NCBI RefSeq assembly: GCF_029080175.1 | Contig: NZ_JARFJC010000049.1 | Length of the DNA stretch: 64,000 nt | From: Luteipulveratus flavus | GTDB lineage: Bacteria; Actinomycetota; Actinomycetes; Actinomycetales; Dermatophilaceae | Reading direction: 5' to 3' (one strand) | Shown here: positions 31,781 through 40,434 of the stretch, piece by piece | Position numbering within the stretch: the stretch's first letter is position 1 | How the letters are laid out: each line of letters opens with the position of its first letter | The notes under the pieces: generated by a model | What the model was told of the DNA's origin: nothing | What the model saw: only the letters and a program-made list of their open reading frames with translations | Database searches by the model: none | Translations under genes and position numbers: made by a program

Positions 31781-33172
31781 ATGCCACGGACGCTGGCCGA
31801 GAAGGTCTGGGACGAGCACGTCGTGCGGCGTGCGGACGGAGAGCCGGACCTGCTCTACATCGACCTCCACCTGCTGCACGAGGTGACCAGCCCGCAGGCG
31901 TTCGACGGTCTGCGTCTCGCGGGCCGTGGTGTCCGCCGGCCCGACCAGACGGTGGCGACCGAGGACCACAACGTCCCCACCACGCCCGGCCCGATCAGCG
32001 ACCCGGTGAGCCGGACCCAGGTCGAGACGCTGCGCAAGAACTGCGCCGACTTCGGCGTCCGGCTCTTCCCGATGGGCGACGCCGAGCAGGGGATCGTGCA
32101 CATCATCGGCCCGCAGCTCGGGCTCACCCAGCCCGGCACGACGATCGTCTGCGGCGACAGCCACACCTCAACGCACGGCGCGTTCGGGGCTCTCGCCCTC
32201 GGCATCGGCACCAGCGAGGTCGAGCACGTGCTCGCCACGCAGACCCTGCCGCTCACGCCGTTCCGCACCATGGCGATCACGGTCGACGGCGACCTCCCGG
32301 AGGGCGTGACCGCCAAGGACATCATCCTCGCCGTCATCGCCGAGATCGGGACGGGCGGCGGCCAGGGGTACGTCCTGGAGTACCGGGGGAGCGCCATCGA
32401 GCAGCTGTCGATGGAAGCCCGGATGACCGTGTGCAACATGTCGATCGAGGCCGGTGCGCGCGCCGGCATGATCGCCCCGGACGACACGACGTTCGCCTAC
32501 CTCGAGGGCCGTCCGCACGCGCCCGCCGGCGCCGACTGGGACGCCGCGGTCGCCGCCTGGCGCGCGCTGCGCACCGACGACGGAGCGACCTTCGACCGTG
32601 AGGTGCGCATCGACGCGAGCACGCTGTCGCCGTACGTCACGTGGGGCACCAACCCCGGTCAGGGCCTGCCGCTGTCGGCGTCGGTCCCCGACCCCGAGTC
32701 CTTCGGCGACGAGACCGACAAGGCGGCCGCCGAGCGCGCCCTCACCTACATGGGGCTGGAGGCGGGTACCCCGCTGCGCCGGATCGCGGTCGACACCGTG
32801 TTCCTCGGCTCGTGCACCAACGGCCGGATTGAGGACCTGCGCGCGGCCGCCGCCGTCATCGAGGGTCATCGGGTCGCCGACGGCGTCCGGATGCTCGTCG
32901 TCCCCGGGTCCGCGCGCGTCCGCCTGCAGGCCGAGGCGGAGGGGCTGGACGCGGTGTTCACCGAGGCGGGTGCCGAGTGGCGGCTGGCGGGTTGCTCGAT
33001 GTGCCTGGGCATGAACCCCGACCAGCTGACTCCCGGTGAGCGCAGCGCGTCGACATCCAACCGCAACTTCGAGGGCCGCCAGGGCAAGGGCGGGCGCACC
33101 CATCTGGTCAGCCCGCTCGTGGCGGCCGCCACCGCGGTCCGCGGCACCCTGTCCAGCCCAGCGGACCTGTGA
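31781..33172 (+). CDS. leuC: 3-isopropylmalate dehydratase large subunit
   Basis: This 463-residue aconitase-family subunit with LeuD isomerises 2- to 3-isopropylmalate in leucine synthesis. The 4Fe-4S ligands are in VFLGSCTNGRIED (about 345) and AGCSMCLGMNPD (about 405-408). Other family motifs are TEDHNVPTT, GDSHTSTHGAFG and GGGQGYVLEYRG. GAGAAGGAG lies about 9 nt before ATG 31781. It is co-transcribed with leuD 13 bp downstream and controlled from the ndgR intergenic region. Confidence 0.98.
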   Translation: MPRTLAEKVWDEHVVRRADGEPDLLYIDLHLLHEVTSPQAFDGLRLAGRGVRRPDQTVATEDHNVPTTPGPISDPVSRTQVETLRKNCADFGVRLFPMGDAEQGIVHIIGPQLGLTQPGTTIVCGDSHTSTHGAFGALALGIGTSEVEHVLATQTLPLTPFRTMAITVDGDLPEGVTAKDIILAVIAEIGTGGGQGYVLEYRGSAIEQLSMEARMTVCNMSIEAGARAGMIAPDDTTFAYLEGRPHAPAGADWDAAVAAWRALRTDDGATFDREVRIDASTLSPYVTWGTNPGQGLPLSASVPDPESFGDETDKAAAERALTYMGLEAGTPLRRIAVDTVFLGSCTNGRIEDLRAAAAVIEGHRVADGVRMLVVPGSARVRLQAEAEGLDAVFTEAGAEWRLAGCSMCLGMNPDQLTPGERSASTSNRNFEGRQGKGGRTHLVSPLVAAATAVRGTLSSPADL

Positions 33173-33185
33173 AAGGACCTGAGCC

Positions 33186-33788
33186 ATGGAGAAGTTCACG
33201 ACTCACACCGGCATCGGCGTCCCGCTGCGGCGCAGCAACGTCGACACCGACCAGATCATCCCGGCCGTCTACCTCAAGCGGGTGACCCGGACCGGCTTCG
33301 AGGACGGCCTCTTCTCGGCCTGGCGCGGCGACGAGTCGTTCGTCCTGAACGACGCCACCTACTCCCGTGGCTCGGTGCTCGTCGCGGGTCCCGACTTCGG
33401 CACCGGCTCCTCCCGCGAGCACGCCGTCTGGGCACTCATGGACTACGGCTTCCGGGTCGTCATCTCCTCGCGGTTCGCCGACATCTTCCGGGGCAACGCC
33501 GGCAAGGCCGGCCTGCTGACCGCACAGGTACGTCAGGACGACGTCGAGCTGCTCTGGAAGCTCCTGGAGAACCACCCCGGCCTCGACGTACGGGTCGACC
33601 TGGAGGACCGGACGATCACGGCCGGCGAGCTGGTCGTCCCGTTCGAGGTCGACGACTACACCCGCTGGCGGCTGCTGGAGGGCCTGGACGACATCAGCCT
33701 CACCCTCCGACACGACGGCGAGATCGCCGAGTTCGAGCAGGGGCGGCCGAGCTGGAAACCGTCGGTCCAGGAGGCCGCCCAGCGGTGA
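33186..33788 (+). CDS. leuD: 3-isopropylmalate dehydratase small subunit
   Basis: This 200-residue swivelling subunit completes isopropylmalate isomerase with LeuC. It contains the typical RSNVDTDQIIPAVYLKRVTRTGFEDGLF, GPDFGTGSSREHAVWALMDYGFRVVISSRFADIF and NAGKAGLLTAQV. Length is normal. AAAGGACC precedes ATG 33186. A strong terminator follows at 33837. Confidence 0.98.
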   Translation: MEKFTTHTGIGVPLRRSNVDTDQIIPAVYLKRVTRTGFEDGLFSAWRGDESFVLNDATYSRGSVLVAGPDFGTGSSREHAVWALMDYGFRVVISSRFADIFRGNAGKAGLLTAQVRQDDVELLWKLLENHPGLDVRVDLEDRTITAGELVVPFEVDDYTRWRLLEGLDDISLTLRHDGEIAEFEQGRPSWKPSVQEAAQR

Positions 33789-33836
33789 GCCGCGTACGCC
33801 CGCGGCAGCCGTACGGCCCCTGAGCGATCGCCGACG

Positions 33837-33881
33837 AAGAAGCCCGGATCCTGTTGTCCGTCAACCGGATCCGGGCTTCTT
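33837..33881 (+). terminator. Rho-independent terminator after leuD
   Basis: AAGAAGCCCGGATCC (33837-33851) pairs perfectly with GGATCCGGGCTTCTT (33867-33881), followed by TGCG; the loop has a GTTG/CAAC stem. The remaining gap 33882-34117 is the hup promoter region; I see no further gene there. Confidence 0.9.
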
Positions 33882-34117
33882 TGCGTGTGCGCGCCCGCGA
33901 GGTACCTACGGGTACGGGACCAATTCGGGGCCGCCTGCCTGCCTCCGACGCGTGTTCCCGGCGACCGCCCAAAGCCGTTACGACACAAGGCATTCGAGGA
34001 AGCAGATGGTGGACGCGCGCGACAGGGAGGCATAACGTCATGTCAAGTCGGGTGTCCGCTCGGCCGTCAACCAGCTGTCCGGCGCAGGCCGGCGAGGATC
34101 CCTGAAGGGGCACCACC

Positions 34118-34879
34118 GTGAACAAGGCAGAGCTCATCTCGAGCCTTGAGGGCCGGCTGGGTAGCAAGAAGGCTGCCAGCGACGCACTCGAGGCCGTTCT
34201 GGACGTGATCATCCGCGAGGTGGCGAAGGGCAACAAGGTCGGCATCACCGGCTTCGGCACCTTCGAGAAGATCGCCCGGGCTGCCCGCACCGGACGCAAC
34301 CCACGCACCGGCGAGTCGGTGCGCATCCGGCGCACCTCCATCCCGAAGTTCCGACCGGGTACGGCGTTCAAGATCGTGGTCGCCGACCCCAAGTCGCTGC
34401 CCAGGACCGGGAATGCGGGTGGCCGTGCCGCGGCCGCTGCGCCGGTGGCGACCAAGAGCGCGGCGAAGAAGACCACCGCAAGGAAGGCGACGGGCACCAA
34501 GACGGCGGCGAAGAAGACCACCGCCAAGAAGGCCACCCCCACCCGCTCGACGGCCAAGAAGGCCACGGCAGCGACCACGGCCGCAGCCAAGAAGGCGCCC
34601 GCCACTAAGGCGGCGGCGAAGAAGACCGCGACGACCCGGACGGCGGCGAAGAAGTCGACGGGGACGGCCGCGGCCAAGAAGACCACCGCCGCCAAGAAGA
34701 CGACGGCCACGAAGGCGCCCGCCACTAAGGCGGCGGCGAAGAAGAGCACCGCCAGGACGTCGACGGCCAAGAAGGCGCCGGCGAAGAAGACCACGGCGGC
34801 CCGCAGCACGGCGAAGAAGACCACCGCCAAGAAGACGACGGCCAAGAAGGCGCCCGCCAAGCGCACCGCACGCCGCTGA
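34118..34879 (+). CDS. hup: HU-family nucleoid protein with long Lys/Ala-rich tail
   Basis: This 253-residue protein has an HU domain (1-90: MNKAELISSLEGRLGSKKAASDALEAV, GFGTFEKIARAARTGRNPRTGE, FRPGTAFKIVV) and a 150-residue H1-like tail of KKTTAKK, KKAPA and TAAKK units. Such two-domain HU proteins (HupB, HupS, Hlp) compact DNA and are limited to actinobacteria. The tail is long compared with mycobacterial HupB, and parts are direct DNA duplications (KAPATKAAAKK occurs twice). GTG 34118 has AAGGGG 7 nt upstream. A GC-rich hairpin terminates it. Confidence 0.95.
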   Translation: MNKAELISSLEGRLGSKKAASDALEAVLDVIIREVAKGNKVGITGFGTFEKIARAARTGRNPRTGESVRIRRTSIPKFRPGTAFKIVVADPKSLPRTGNAGGRAAAAAPVATKSAAKKTTARKATGTKTAAKKTTAKKATPTRSTAKKATAATTAAAKKAPATKAAAKKTATTRTAAKKSTGTAAAKKTTAAKKTTATKAPATKAAAKKSTARTSTAKKAPAKKTTAARSTAKKTTAKKTTAKKAPAKRTARR

Positions 34880-34886
34880 CCGCGGA

Positions 34887-34926
34887 CGGCCCGGCCGCCG
34901 ACGACCTGCGTACGGCGGCCGGGCCG
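34887..34926. terminator. Terminator after hup
   Basis: Arms 34887-34900 (CGGCCCGGCCGCCG) and 34913-34926 are perfect 14-bp complements, 8 bp after the hup stop. Confidence 0.85.
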
Positions 34927-34976
34927 GCGCGTTGTCGGGCGGTGCTCGGGAGTCGTGGAGCGGCCCTCGGCCGTCG

Positions 34977-35195
34977 TCAGCGGATGCGCTGGCCCGGTCC
35001 GACCCCGGTGATCCAGAGGCGAGTGACCCCCTGCGCGCCGACCTCGACGCTGACGCGCTGACCGGGTCGCAGCAGCCGTAGCCCGCTGGCCAGGAACGCC
35101 GCGCGCGAGAACTCCAGGGCGCGGCCGTTGTCCATCAGGACCGAGCCGGAGCAGTCCTCGGCGTCGAAGGTGTGCACTGTCGCCTGCATCGTCAT
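34977..35195 (-). CDS. Small cold-shock-domain-like (OB-fold) protein
   Basis: This 72-residue protein reads like a compact cold-shock/OB-fold domain: ATVHTFDAEDCSGSVLMDNGRALEFSRAAFLASGLRLLRPGQRVSVEV follows the usual G-x-V...DDG...F...LRxGQxV pattern, but it lacks the RNP1/RNP2 aromatic motifs. It is coupled to fbiD/cofC: ATG 35195 overlaps that gene's stop (ATGA). It may bind nucleic acid or only share the fold. The function and its link to F420 synthesis are unknown. Confidence 0.65.
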   Translation of the reverse strand: MTMQATVHTFDAEDCSGSVLMDNGRALEFSRAAFLASGLRLLRPGQRVSVEVGAQGVTRLWITGVGPGQRIR

Positions 35196-35836
35196 GCCGT
35201 CCTTCGCGCGGTGGGGTCCAGCACCCTGCTCGACCAGGGGCCGATGCCCATCTCGATCGCCCGTTCGAGGGAGCCGATGTCGTCGACGTCGTGGCGCAGC
35301 GTCGGCAGGTCCAGCTGCAGGACGGTGCACCGGCGGGCGTGCCGGGCGGCCGACCCCCGGCCGAACCGAGGGGCGAGCGCGGTCGCGTCGTGGTGGGTGA
35401 GCAGGACCGTACCCGAGCCCTCGCGGTCCGGTACGAGCGCGCTCTCGGTCGCCGCGCACGCCCGCAGACCCGCGGACAGCTCCTCCGCCCGCAACGCCGG
35501 GAGGTCTCCGAGCAGCACCGCCGCGGGCAGCCGCGAATCGCGTCGGGTCGCCTCGTGCAGGCCCTCCCGGACCGCGCCGTTCAGGCCGCGACCGGGGTCG
35601 GGCACCGTCGTGATGTCGTGACGCGCCATCTCGGCGCTGACCAGGTCGTCCTCGGTGACCACGATGACGCGATCGGCGCGGACCACCTCCCGGACCACCG
35701 AGAGGGTGTCCATCGCCAGGGCGAACGCGAGGTCCGCACGGGCGACGCCCGCAGGTGGCCGGAGCCGGGACTTGGCCCGGAAGCGACTCTTCACCGGGAC
35801 GATGACGTGCCAGGCCGAGGTGACGGGAGTGCTCAC
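35192..35836 (-). CDS. fbiD: 2-phospho-L-lactate / phosphoenolpyruvate guanylyltransferase (F420 biosynthesis)
   Basis: This 214-residue nucleotidyltransferase of the CofC/FbiD family starts with VIVPVKSRFRAKSRL (nucleotide-binding). It continues with VVTEDDLVSAEMA, DPGRGLNGAVREGLHEA and the acidic motif LLGDLPALRAEEL, ending with HDVDDIGSLERAIEMG. It makes the activated phosphoenolpyruvate or phospholactate precursor of coenzyme F420. Homologues sit in the same spot (Rv2983) near gpsA in mycobacteria. GTG 35836 is the likely start. It is divergent from plsC. Confidence 0.92.
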   Translation of the reverse strand: MSTPVTSAWHVIVPVKSRFRAKSRLRPPAGVARADLAFALAMDTLSVVREVVRADRVIVVTEDDLVSAEMARHDITTVPDPGRGLNGAVREGLHEATRRDSRLPAAVLLGDLPALRAEELSAGLRACAATESALVPDREGSGTVLLTHHDATALAPRFGRGSAARHARRCTVLQLDLPTLRHDVDDIGSLERAIEMGIGPWSSRVLDPTARRTA

Positions 35837-35945
35837 CGACCCATCGTCGCAGAGACCGGGCGCGCGCCGGCCCGTGACACGGGTCGACACTGCATGCTGA
35901 GCGCAGGCAGTATGACCCGAGCCCAGTGGTCGCGAGAGGAGAACC

Positions 35946-36707
35946 GTGCAACGCCCGCCCATGCGTGAGGACATCACCCCCCTCTACCGCGGCATCATCA
36001 CGACGGTCCGTCCGGTGCTGCGCAAGGTCACCGCCCAGCGGTGGTCGGGCGAGGAGCACCTACCCGGGACGGGTGGCTTCGTGATCGCGTCGAACCACGT
36101 CTCGAACTTCGACCACTTCCCGCTGGCGCACTTCCTGGTCGACCACGGTCGCGCGCCGCACTTCCTCGCCAAGAGCGTGCTGTTCGACCCGCCGGGTCTG
36201 AAGCAGATCATGAAGGGCACAGGGCAGATCCCGGTCTACCGCGGCACGACCCGCGCCTCGGACGCGCTGTCGGCCGCGACGGCGGCGCTGCGTGGCGGCG
36301 CGTGCGTGTGCGTCTACCCCGAGGGCACCATCACCAAGGCTGCGGAGTACTGGCCGATGACGGGCAAGTCCGGTGCAGCGCGGCTCGCTCTGGAGACCGG
36401 CTGCCCGCTGGTCCCGATGGCGATCTGGGGTACGCAGGACATCCTCGAGCCGTACACCGGCCTGCGGCTGCCGAAGGTCATCCCACCCCGCCCGGTGACG
36501 GTCCGCGTCGGTCCGGCGCTCGACCTGAGCGACGTCCGCGCCGAGCGCCCGACGCCCGCGGTGCTGGGCGAGGTGACCAACCGTCTGATGGACGCGATCA
36601 CCGGGCTCCTGGAGGAGATCCGCGGGCAGAGCGCCCCGAGCCATCGCTTCGATCCGCGCAAGGACACGCCGGTCCGGGGCAAGAAGTCGAAGAAGAGGTC
36701 CTCGTGA
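35946..36707 (+). CDS. plsC: 1-acyl-sn-glycerol-3-phosphate acyltransferase
   Basis: This 253-residue PlsC-family protein has the HX4D motif in SNHVSNFDHFPLA (about 50-62), then GQIPVYRGT, and the EGT motif in CVYPEGTITK. It adds the second acyl chain to lysophosphatidic acid at the membrane. The C-terminus is basic (RGKKSKKRSS). GAGGAG lies 6 nt before GTG 35946. Its stop overlaps the gpsA start (GTGA), so glycerol-3-phosphate formation and acylation are coupled. Confidence 0.94.
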   Translation: MQRPPMREDITPLYRGIITTVRPVLRKVTAQRWSGEEHLPGTGGFVIASNHVSNFDHFPLAHFLVDHGRAPHFLAKSVLFDPPGLKQIMKGTGQIPVYRGTTRASDALSAATAALRGGACVCVYPEGTITKAAEYWPMTGKSGAARLALETGCPLVPMAIWGTQDILEPYTGLRLPKVIPPRPVTVRVGPALDLSDVRAERPTPAVLGEVTNRLMDAITGLLEEIRGQSAPSHRFDPRKDTPVRGKKSKKRSS

Positions 36708-37705
36708 CGAGGGTCGCCGTGTTCGGGAGCGGCAGCTGGGGGACGGCGTACGCCTCGATCCTGGCCGACGCCGGCTGCGACGTGACGATGTGGTGCCGTC
36801 GCGCGGAGGTCGCCGAGGAGATCAGCAGCACCCATCGCAACCGCACCTACCTGCCGGACCTCGTGCTGCCGGGGTCGGTCCGGGCGACCGCTGACCCGCA
36901 CGAGGCCGGGACCGGCGCCGACATCGCGGTGCTCGCAGTGCCGTCGCAGACGCTTCGCGACAACCTCGCGCAGTGGGGTGACGCCCTGGGCGACCAGGCC
37001 GTCGTCGTCTCCCTGATGAAGGGCATCGAGCTCGGGACGACCAAGCGGATGAGTGAGGTCGTGCAGGACGCCGGCGGGGTCGACCCCGCCCGGATCGTCG
37101 TGGTGTCAGGGCCGAACCTCGCCGTCGAGATCGCGGCGAAGCAGCCTGCGGCAGCCGTGGTGGCCTCGACGGGCAAGCCGGCCCGGGCCCGCGTGGCCGA
37201 GGCGAGTGCGACCCCGTACTTCCGGCCGTACACCAACGGCGACGTCGTCGGCGTCGAGATCGGCGGCGCCGTCAAGAACGTCATCGCCCTGGCGGTCGGC
37301 ATGGCCAAGGGCATGGGCATGGGTGACAACAGCATGGCCAGCCTGCTCACCCGCGGCCTGGCGGAGACCGCCCGGTTCGGGGTGCGCCTCGGCGCGGACC
37401 CGCAGACGTTCCTCGGGCTCGCCGGCGTGGGCGACATGGTGGCGACCTGCGCCTCACCGCTGTCGCGCAACTACTCCTTCGGCTTCAAGCTGGGGCAGGG
37501 CATGTCACTGGAGGAGGTCGTCGCCGACACCCGGCAGACCGCCGAGGGCGTGAAGTCGTGCGAGTCGATCCTGGCGCTGGCGCGGCAGGTCGGCGCGGAC
37601 GTCCCGATCGTGGAGGCGGTCGAGGCCGTGGTGCACGAGGGACGCAACCCGCGCGACCTCGTCGGGCTGCTGATGACGCGGGCCCTCAAGCACGAACGGA
37701 GCTGA
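36704..37705 (+). CDS. gpsA: NAD(P)-dependent glycerol-3-phosphate dehydrogenase
   Basis: This 333-residue enzyme reduces dihydroxyacetone phosphate to sn-glycerol 3-phosphate for phospholipids. GSGSWGTAYA (about 8-17) is the dinucleotide motif, SLMKGIELGTTKRMSE follows, and the catalytic lysine is in GGAVKNVIALAVGMAKGMGMGDN. The substrate-site GLAGVGDMVATCASPLSRNYSFG is intact. GTG 36704 overlaps the plsC stop. The last 20 bp overlap the convergent PLP-enzyme gene. Confidence 0.97.
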   Translation: MTRVAVFGSGSWGTAYASILADAGCDVTMWCRRAEVAEEISSTHRNRTYLPDLVLPGSVRATADPHEAGTGADIAVLAVPSQTLRDNLAQWGDALGDQAVVVSLMKGIELGTTKRMSEVVQDAGGVDPARIVVVSGPNLAVEIAAKQPAAAVVASTGKPARARVAEASATPYFRPYTNGDVVGVEIGGAVKNVIALAVGMAKGMGMGDNSMASLLTRGLAETARFGVRLGADPQTFLGLAGVGDMVATCASPLSRNYSFGFKLGQGMSLEEVVADTRQTAEGVKSCESILALARQVGADVPIVEAVEAVVHEGRNPRDLVGLLMTRALKHERS

Positions 37706-38765
37706 GCGCGCCGTCGAGGTCGCGCCACAGGTCCTCGACGTCCTCGATGCCGACGCTGAGCCGCACCAGCTCCTCCGGCACCGTCGTCGGCTCCAGCGGG
37801 TGCCGGCGGCGGCGCTCGATCAGGGACTCGACGCCGCCGACACTGGTCGCCGGCGTCCAGACCTGCACGGTGCGCTCGACCTGCTCGGCCGCCGCTCGAC
37901 CGCCGGCCAGCTCGATGCTGACCACGGCGCCCATGCCGGGGTAGCGGACCAGACGGACGGCCGGGTGGCTACGCAGGCGTTCGGCCAGCTCGGCGGCGCT
38001 CGCGCAGGCGCGCTCCATCCGCAGGTGGAGGGTGCGCATGCCGCGCAGAGCCAGCCACGTCTCGACCGGACCCGGGATCGCGCCACGCAGGCTGCGCTGC
38101 TCCACGAGGCGGTCCAGCAGCGCGTCGTCCGAGGTCACGACGGCACCGAGCAGCAGGTCGGAGTGCCCCGAGAGCCACTTGGTCGCCGAGTGCACGACGG
38201 CGTCCGCGCCGAGCGCGAGCGGCTGTTGCAGCAACGGCGTGGCGAAGGTGTTGTCGCAGAAGGAGAGGACGCGGCGCTCGCGCGCGGCGCCCAGCAGGGT
38301 CAGCAGGTCGGCGACCTCGAGCATCGGGTTGGTGGGGGACTCGACCCACAGCACGTCGGCGCCGTCCAGCGCCGCGAGCACGTCGTCGGTCCGGCTGATG
38401 TCGACCCGGCGGACCTGCAGGTGCCCGTCCCGCTCGAGGGCGTCGAGCAGACCGCCGGTGCCGTTGTACGCGTGGTGCGGAGCCACGACGACCCCGCCCG
38501 CCGGGGTGAGGTCCAGGCACGCGGCGATCGCACCCATGCCGGAGGCGAACGCGAGCCCCCGCCCGCCCTCCAGCGAGCCCAGCGTCTCCTCGAACGCGCT
38601 CCACGTCGCGTTACCGGTCCGGGCGTACCCGACCGGTCCGTCGGCGACGTACGTCGAGGTGAGCTCCAGCGGAGGGCTCACCGGTGCGCCCGGCGTCCGC
38701 TCCGGACGGCCACCGGCCACCAGGCGGGTCGCGACGGTCAACGACGAGGGGTCAGGTCCGGCCAT
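37686..38765 (-). CDS. Cys/Met-metabolism PLP enzyme (cystathionine gamma-synthase/lyase family)
   Basis: This 359-residue trans-sulfuration-type enzyme has the PLP lysine in VVHSATKWLSGHSDLLLGAVV. Other sites are YARTGNATWSAFEETLGSLEGG, AFASGMGA and VESPTNPMLEVADL. The C-terminal PGMGAVVSIEL and TPATSVGGVESLIERR complete the fold. Synthase, lyase and methionine lyase cannot be told apart from sequence; the context (gpsA, ddl) gives no hint. The start ATG 38765 has a weak CAGGCT -10-like box 6 nt upstream. Only 72 bp separate it from the divergent ddl. Confidence 0.9.
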   Translation of the reverse strand: MAGPDPSSLTVATRLVAGGRPERTPGAPVSPPLELTSTYVADGPVGYARTGNATWSAFEETLGSLEGGRGLAFASGMGAIAACLDLTPAGGVVVAPHHAYNGTGGLLDALERDGHLQVRRVDISRTDDVLAALDGADVLWVESPTNPMLEVADLLTLLGAARERRVLSFCDNTFATPLLQQPLALGADAVVHSATKWLSGHSDLLLGAVVTSDDALLDRLVEQRSLRGAIPGPVETWLALRGMRTLHLRMERACASAAELAERLRSHPAVRLVRYPGMGAVVSIELAGGRAAAEQVERTVQVWTPATSVGGVESLIERRRRHPLEPTTVPEELVRLSVGIEDVEDLWRDLDGALSSVRA

Positions 38766-38837
38766 GGCGTCAGCCTGGCACGTCGGGTGGGTGGCGCTGC
38801 ACGGCAGACCGCGAGACGGGCACTAGTCTCGTCCGCG

Positions 38838-39959
38838 ATGAGCACCTCACCAGCCTCCGGCAAGCAGCGCGTCGCGATCGTCTTCGGCGGTCGCTCCTCC
38901 GAGCACATGGTGTCCTGCGCGACCGCCGCGGGCGTGCTGGAGGCCATCGACCGGGAGCGCTTCGAGGTGCTGCCGATCGGCATCGCCCGCGACGGCCGGT
39001 GGCTGCTGATGGCCGACGACCCGAAGCCGTTGCAGCTGACCGCCTCCCAGCAGCCGGAGGTCGACGGCGACACCGCGGTCGTCGTCCCCGCCGACCCGGC
39101 CGGCCGCGACGTGCTGGTCCTGGAGCCCGGGCAGCCGCCGCGTGAGCTCGGGGCGGTCGACGTGGTGCTCCCGCTGCTGCACGGACCCTTCGGCGAGGAC
39201 GGCACCCTGCAGGGCCTGCTGGAGCTCGCCGACATCCGGTACGTCGGATCGGGCGTCTCGGCGTCCGCGGTGATGATGGACAAGCACCTGATGAAGGTCG
39301 TGTTCGCCGCCGCCGGTCTACCCGTCGGCCCGTACGTCGTGATCACCGACAAGGAGTGGCGCCGGGACAAGGCGCTCGCCCTGGACGCGGTGAGCTCGCT
39401 CGGCTGGCCGGTCTTCGTCAAGCCCGCCCGGGCCGGCTCCAGCCAGGGCGTGATGAAGGTCGAGCACCACCAGCAGCTCGAGGCGGCGATCGAGGCCGCC
39501 CGGGAGCACGACCCGAAGGTCATCGTCGAGGCCGCCGTCGTCGGCCGCGAGATCGAGTGCGGCGTGCTCGAAGGCCACGGCTCGGACCGTCCACGCGCCA
39601 GCGAGATCGGCGAGATCGAGGTCATCGGCGGCCACGACTTCTACGACTTCGAGGCGAAGTACATCGACGAGGGCAACGTCCGGCTCAGCTGTCCCGCGAG
39701 CATCGCGCCCGAGGTGGCCGCGGAGGTCAAGGAGCTGTCGGTGAAGGCGTTCGAGGCCGCGGGCTGCGAGGGTCTGGCACGGGTCGACTGGTTCTACGAG
39801 CCCGGTGGGCGGCTGGTCCTCAACGAGATCAACACGCTCCCCGGGTTCACCCCGCAGTCGATGTTTCCTCAGGTGTGGGCCCAGAGCGGCCTGGACTACA
39901 CCGCGCTGATCACCGAGCTGATCGAGCTGGCCACCGAGCGTCGTACCGGCCTGCGCTGA
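38838..39959 (+). CDS. ddl: D-alanine-D-alanine ligase
   Basis: This 373-residue ATP-grasp ligase makes D-Ala-D-Ala for peptidoglycan. Visible are VFGGRSSEHMVSC, LLHGPFGEDGTLQGLLEL, VFVKPARAGSSQGV, the ATP-binding IVEAAVVGREIECGVLEG, GHDFYDFEAKYID and LNEINTLPGFTPQSMFP with the Mg-binding acids. Length is normal for DdlA. A TAGTCT box (38824-38829) lies 8 nt before ATG 38838, so the mRNA has almost no leader. The neighbourhood (gpsA, DUF3515, thiL) matches Rv2981c and its surroundings. Confidence 0.97.
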   Translation: MSTSPASGKQRVAIVFGGRSSEHMVSCATAAGVLEAIDRERFEVLPIGIARDGRWLLMADDPKPLQLTASQQPEVDGDTAVVVPADPAGRDVLVLEPGQPPRELGAVDVVLPLLHGPFGEDGTLQGLLELADIRYVGSGVSASAVMMDKHLMKVVFAAAGLPVGPYVVITDKEWRRDKALALDAVSSLGWPVFVKPARAGSSQGVMKVEHHQQLEAAIEAAREHDPKVIVEAAVVGREIECGVLEGHGSDRPRASEIGEIEVIGGHDFYDFEAKYIDEGNVRLSCPASIAPEVAAEVKELSVKAFEAAGCEGLARVDWFYEPGGRLVLNEINTLPGFTPQSMFPQVWAQSGLDYTALITELIELATERRTGLR

Positions 39960-39978
39960 CCCCAGGCCCTCCCGATCG

Positions 39979-40434
39979 TCAGGAGCAGCGGTGGGAGCCC
40001 TGCGGGATAGCGGCTGCGGCGCGGGTGAACGCGCCCAGCACGGTCGGCTCGGGAGAGTACTTCTTCGGGACCAGCACCTCGATGGCCGGGTCGCGTCCGT
40101 ACGTGACGAACGACATGCCGTCCGACAGCGGCGTACCCACCCAGTCGATGCCGCTGACGCCGAAGCACTGCCGGCTCGTGGGGCCGGGTGAGGTCACGCC
40201 GCACCGGGCGATGATCGCCGGGTCGCCCCACGCCCGCACGGACGCGGAGCCGGTCGAGACGTCCCGGCGCTGCTGGTTCGACACCGTGCTCGGCCAGGCC
40301 GCGGACGCCTTGGTGCACAGCGGGTCCGAGGCGCCGTCGGCCACGGTCACGTCGACAGCCGAGGAGCAGCCCGCGACCAGCAGCCCGGCCGGGAGCAGGA
40401 GAGCGAGCCGCCTCAGACGTGGACGATCGTGCAC
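39979..40434 (-). CDS. DUF3515 family lipoprotein
   Basis: This 151-residue protein starts with a lipoprotein signal peptide (LALLLPAGLLVAGCSS, lipidated Cys about 23). The rest, with CTKASAAWPSTV, WGDPAIIARCGV and CFGVSGIDWVGTPL, fits DUF3515 (Rv2980-like), a family of unknown role found next to ddl and thiL. Four cysteines after the lipidation site could form two disulphides. GTG 40434 begins 22 nt inside the RAM-domain gene before it. Confidence 0.85.
   Translation of the reverse strand: MHDRPRLRRLALLLPAGLLVAGCSSAVDVTVADGASDPLCTKASAAWPSTVSNQQRRDVSTGSASVRAWGDPAIIARCGVTSPGPTSRQCFGVSGIDWVGTPLSDGMSFVTYGRDPAIEVLVPKKYSPEPTVLGAFTRAAAAIPQGSHRCS

Noticed and set aside
34440..34879. Regular short repeats that could be read as a CRISPR-like array
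   Set aside because: They encode the Lys/Ala tail of HU in frame, vary between units and have no spacers.
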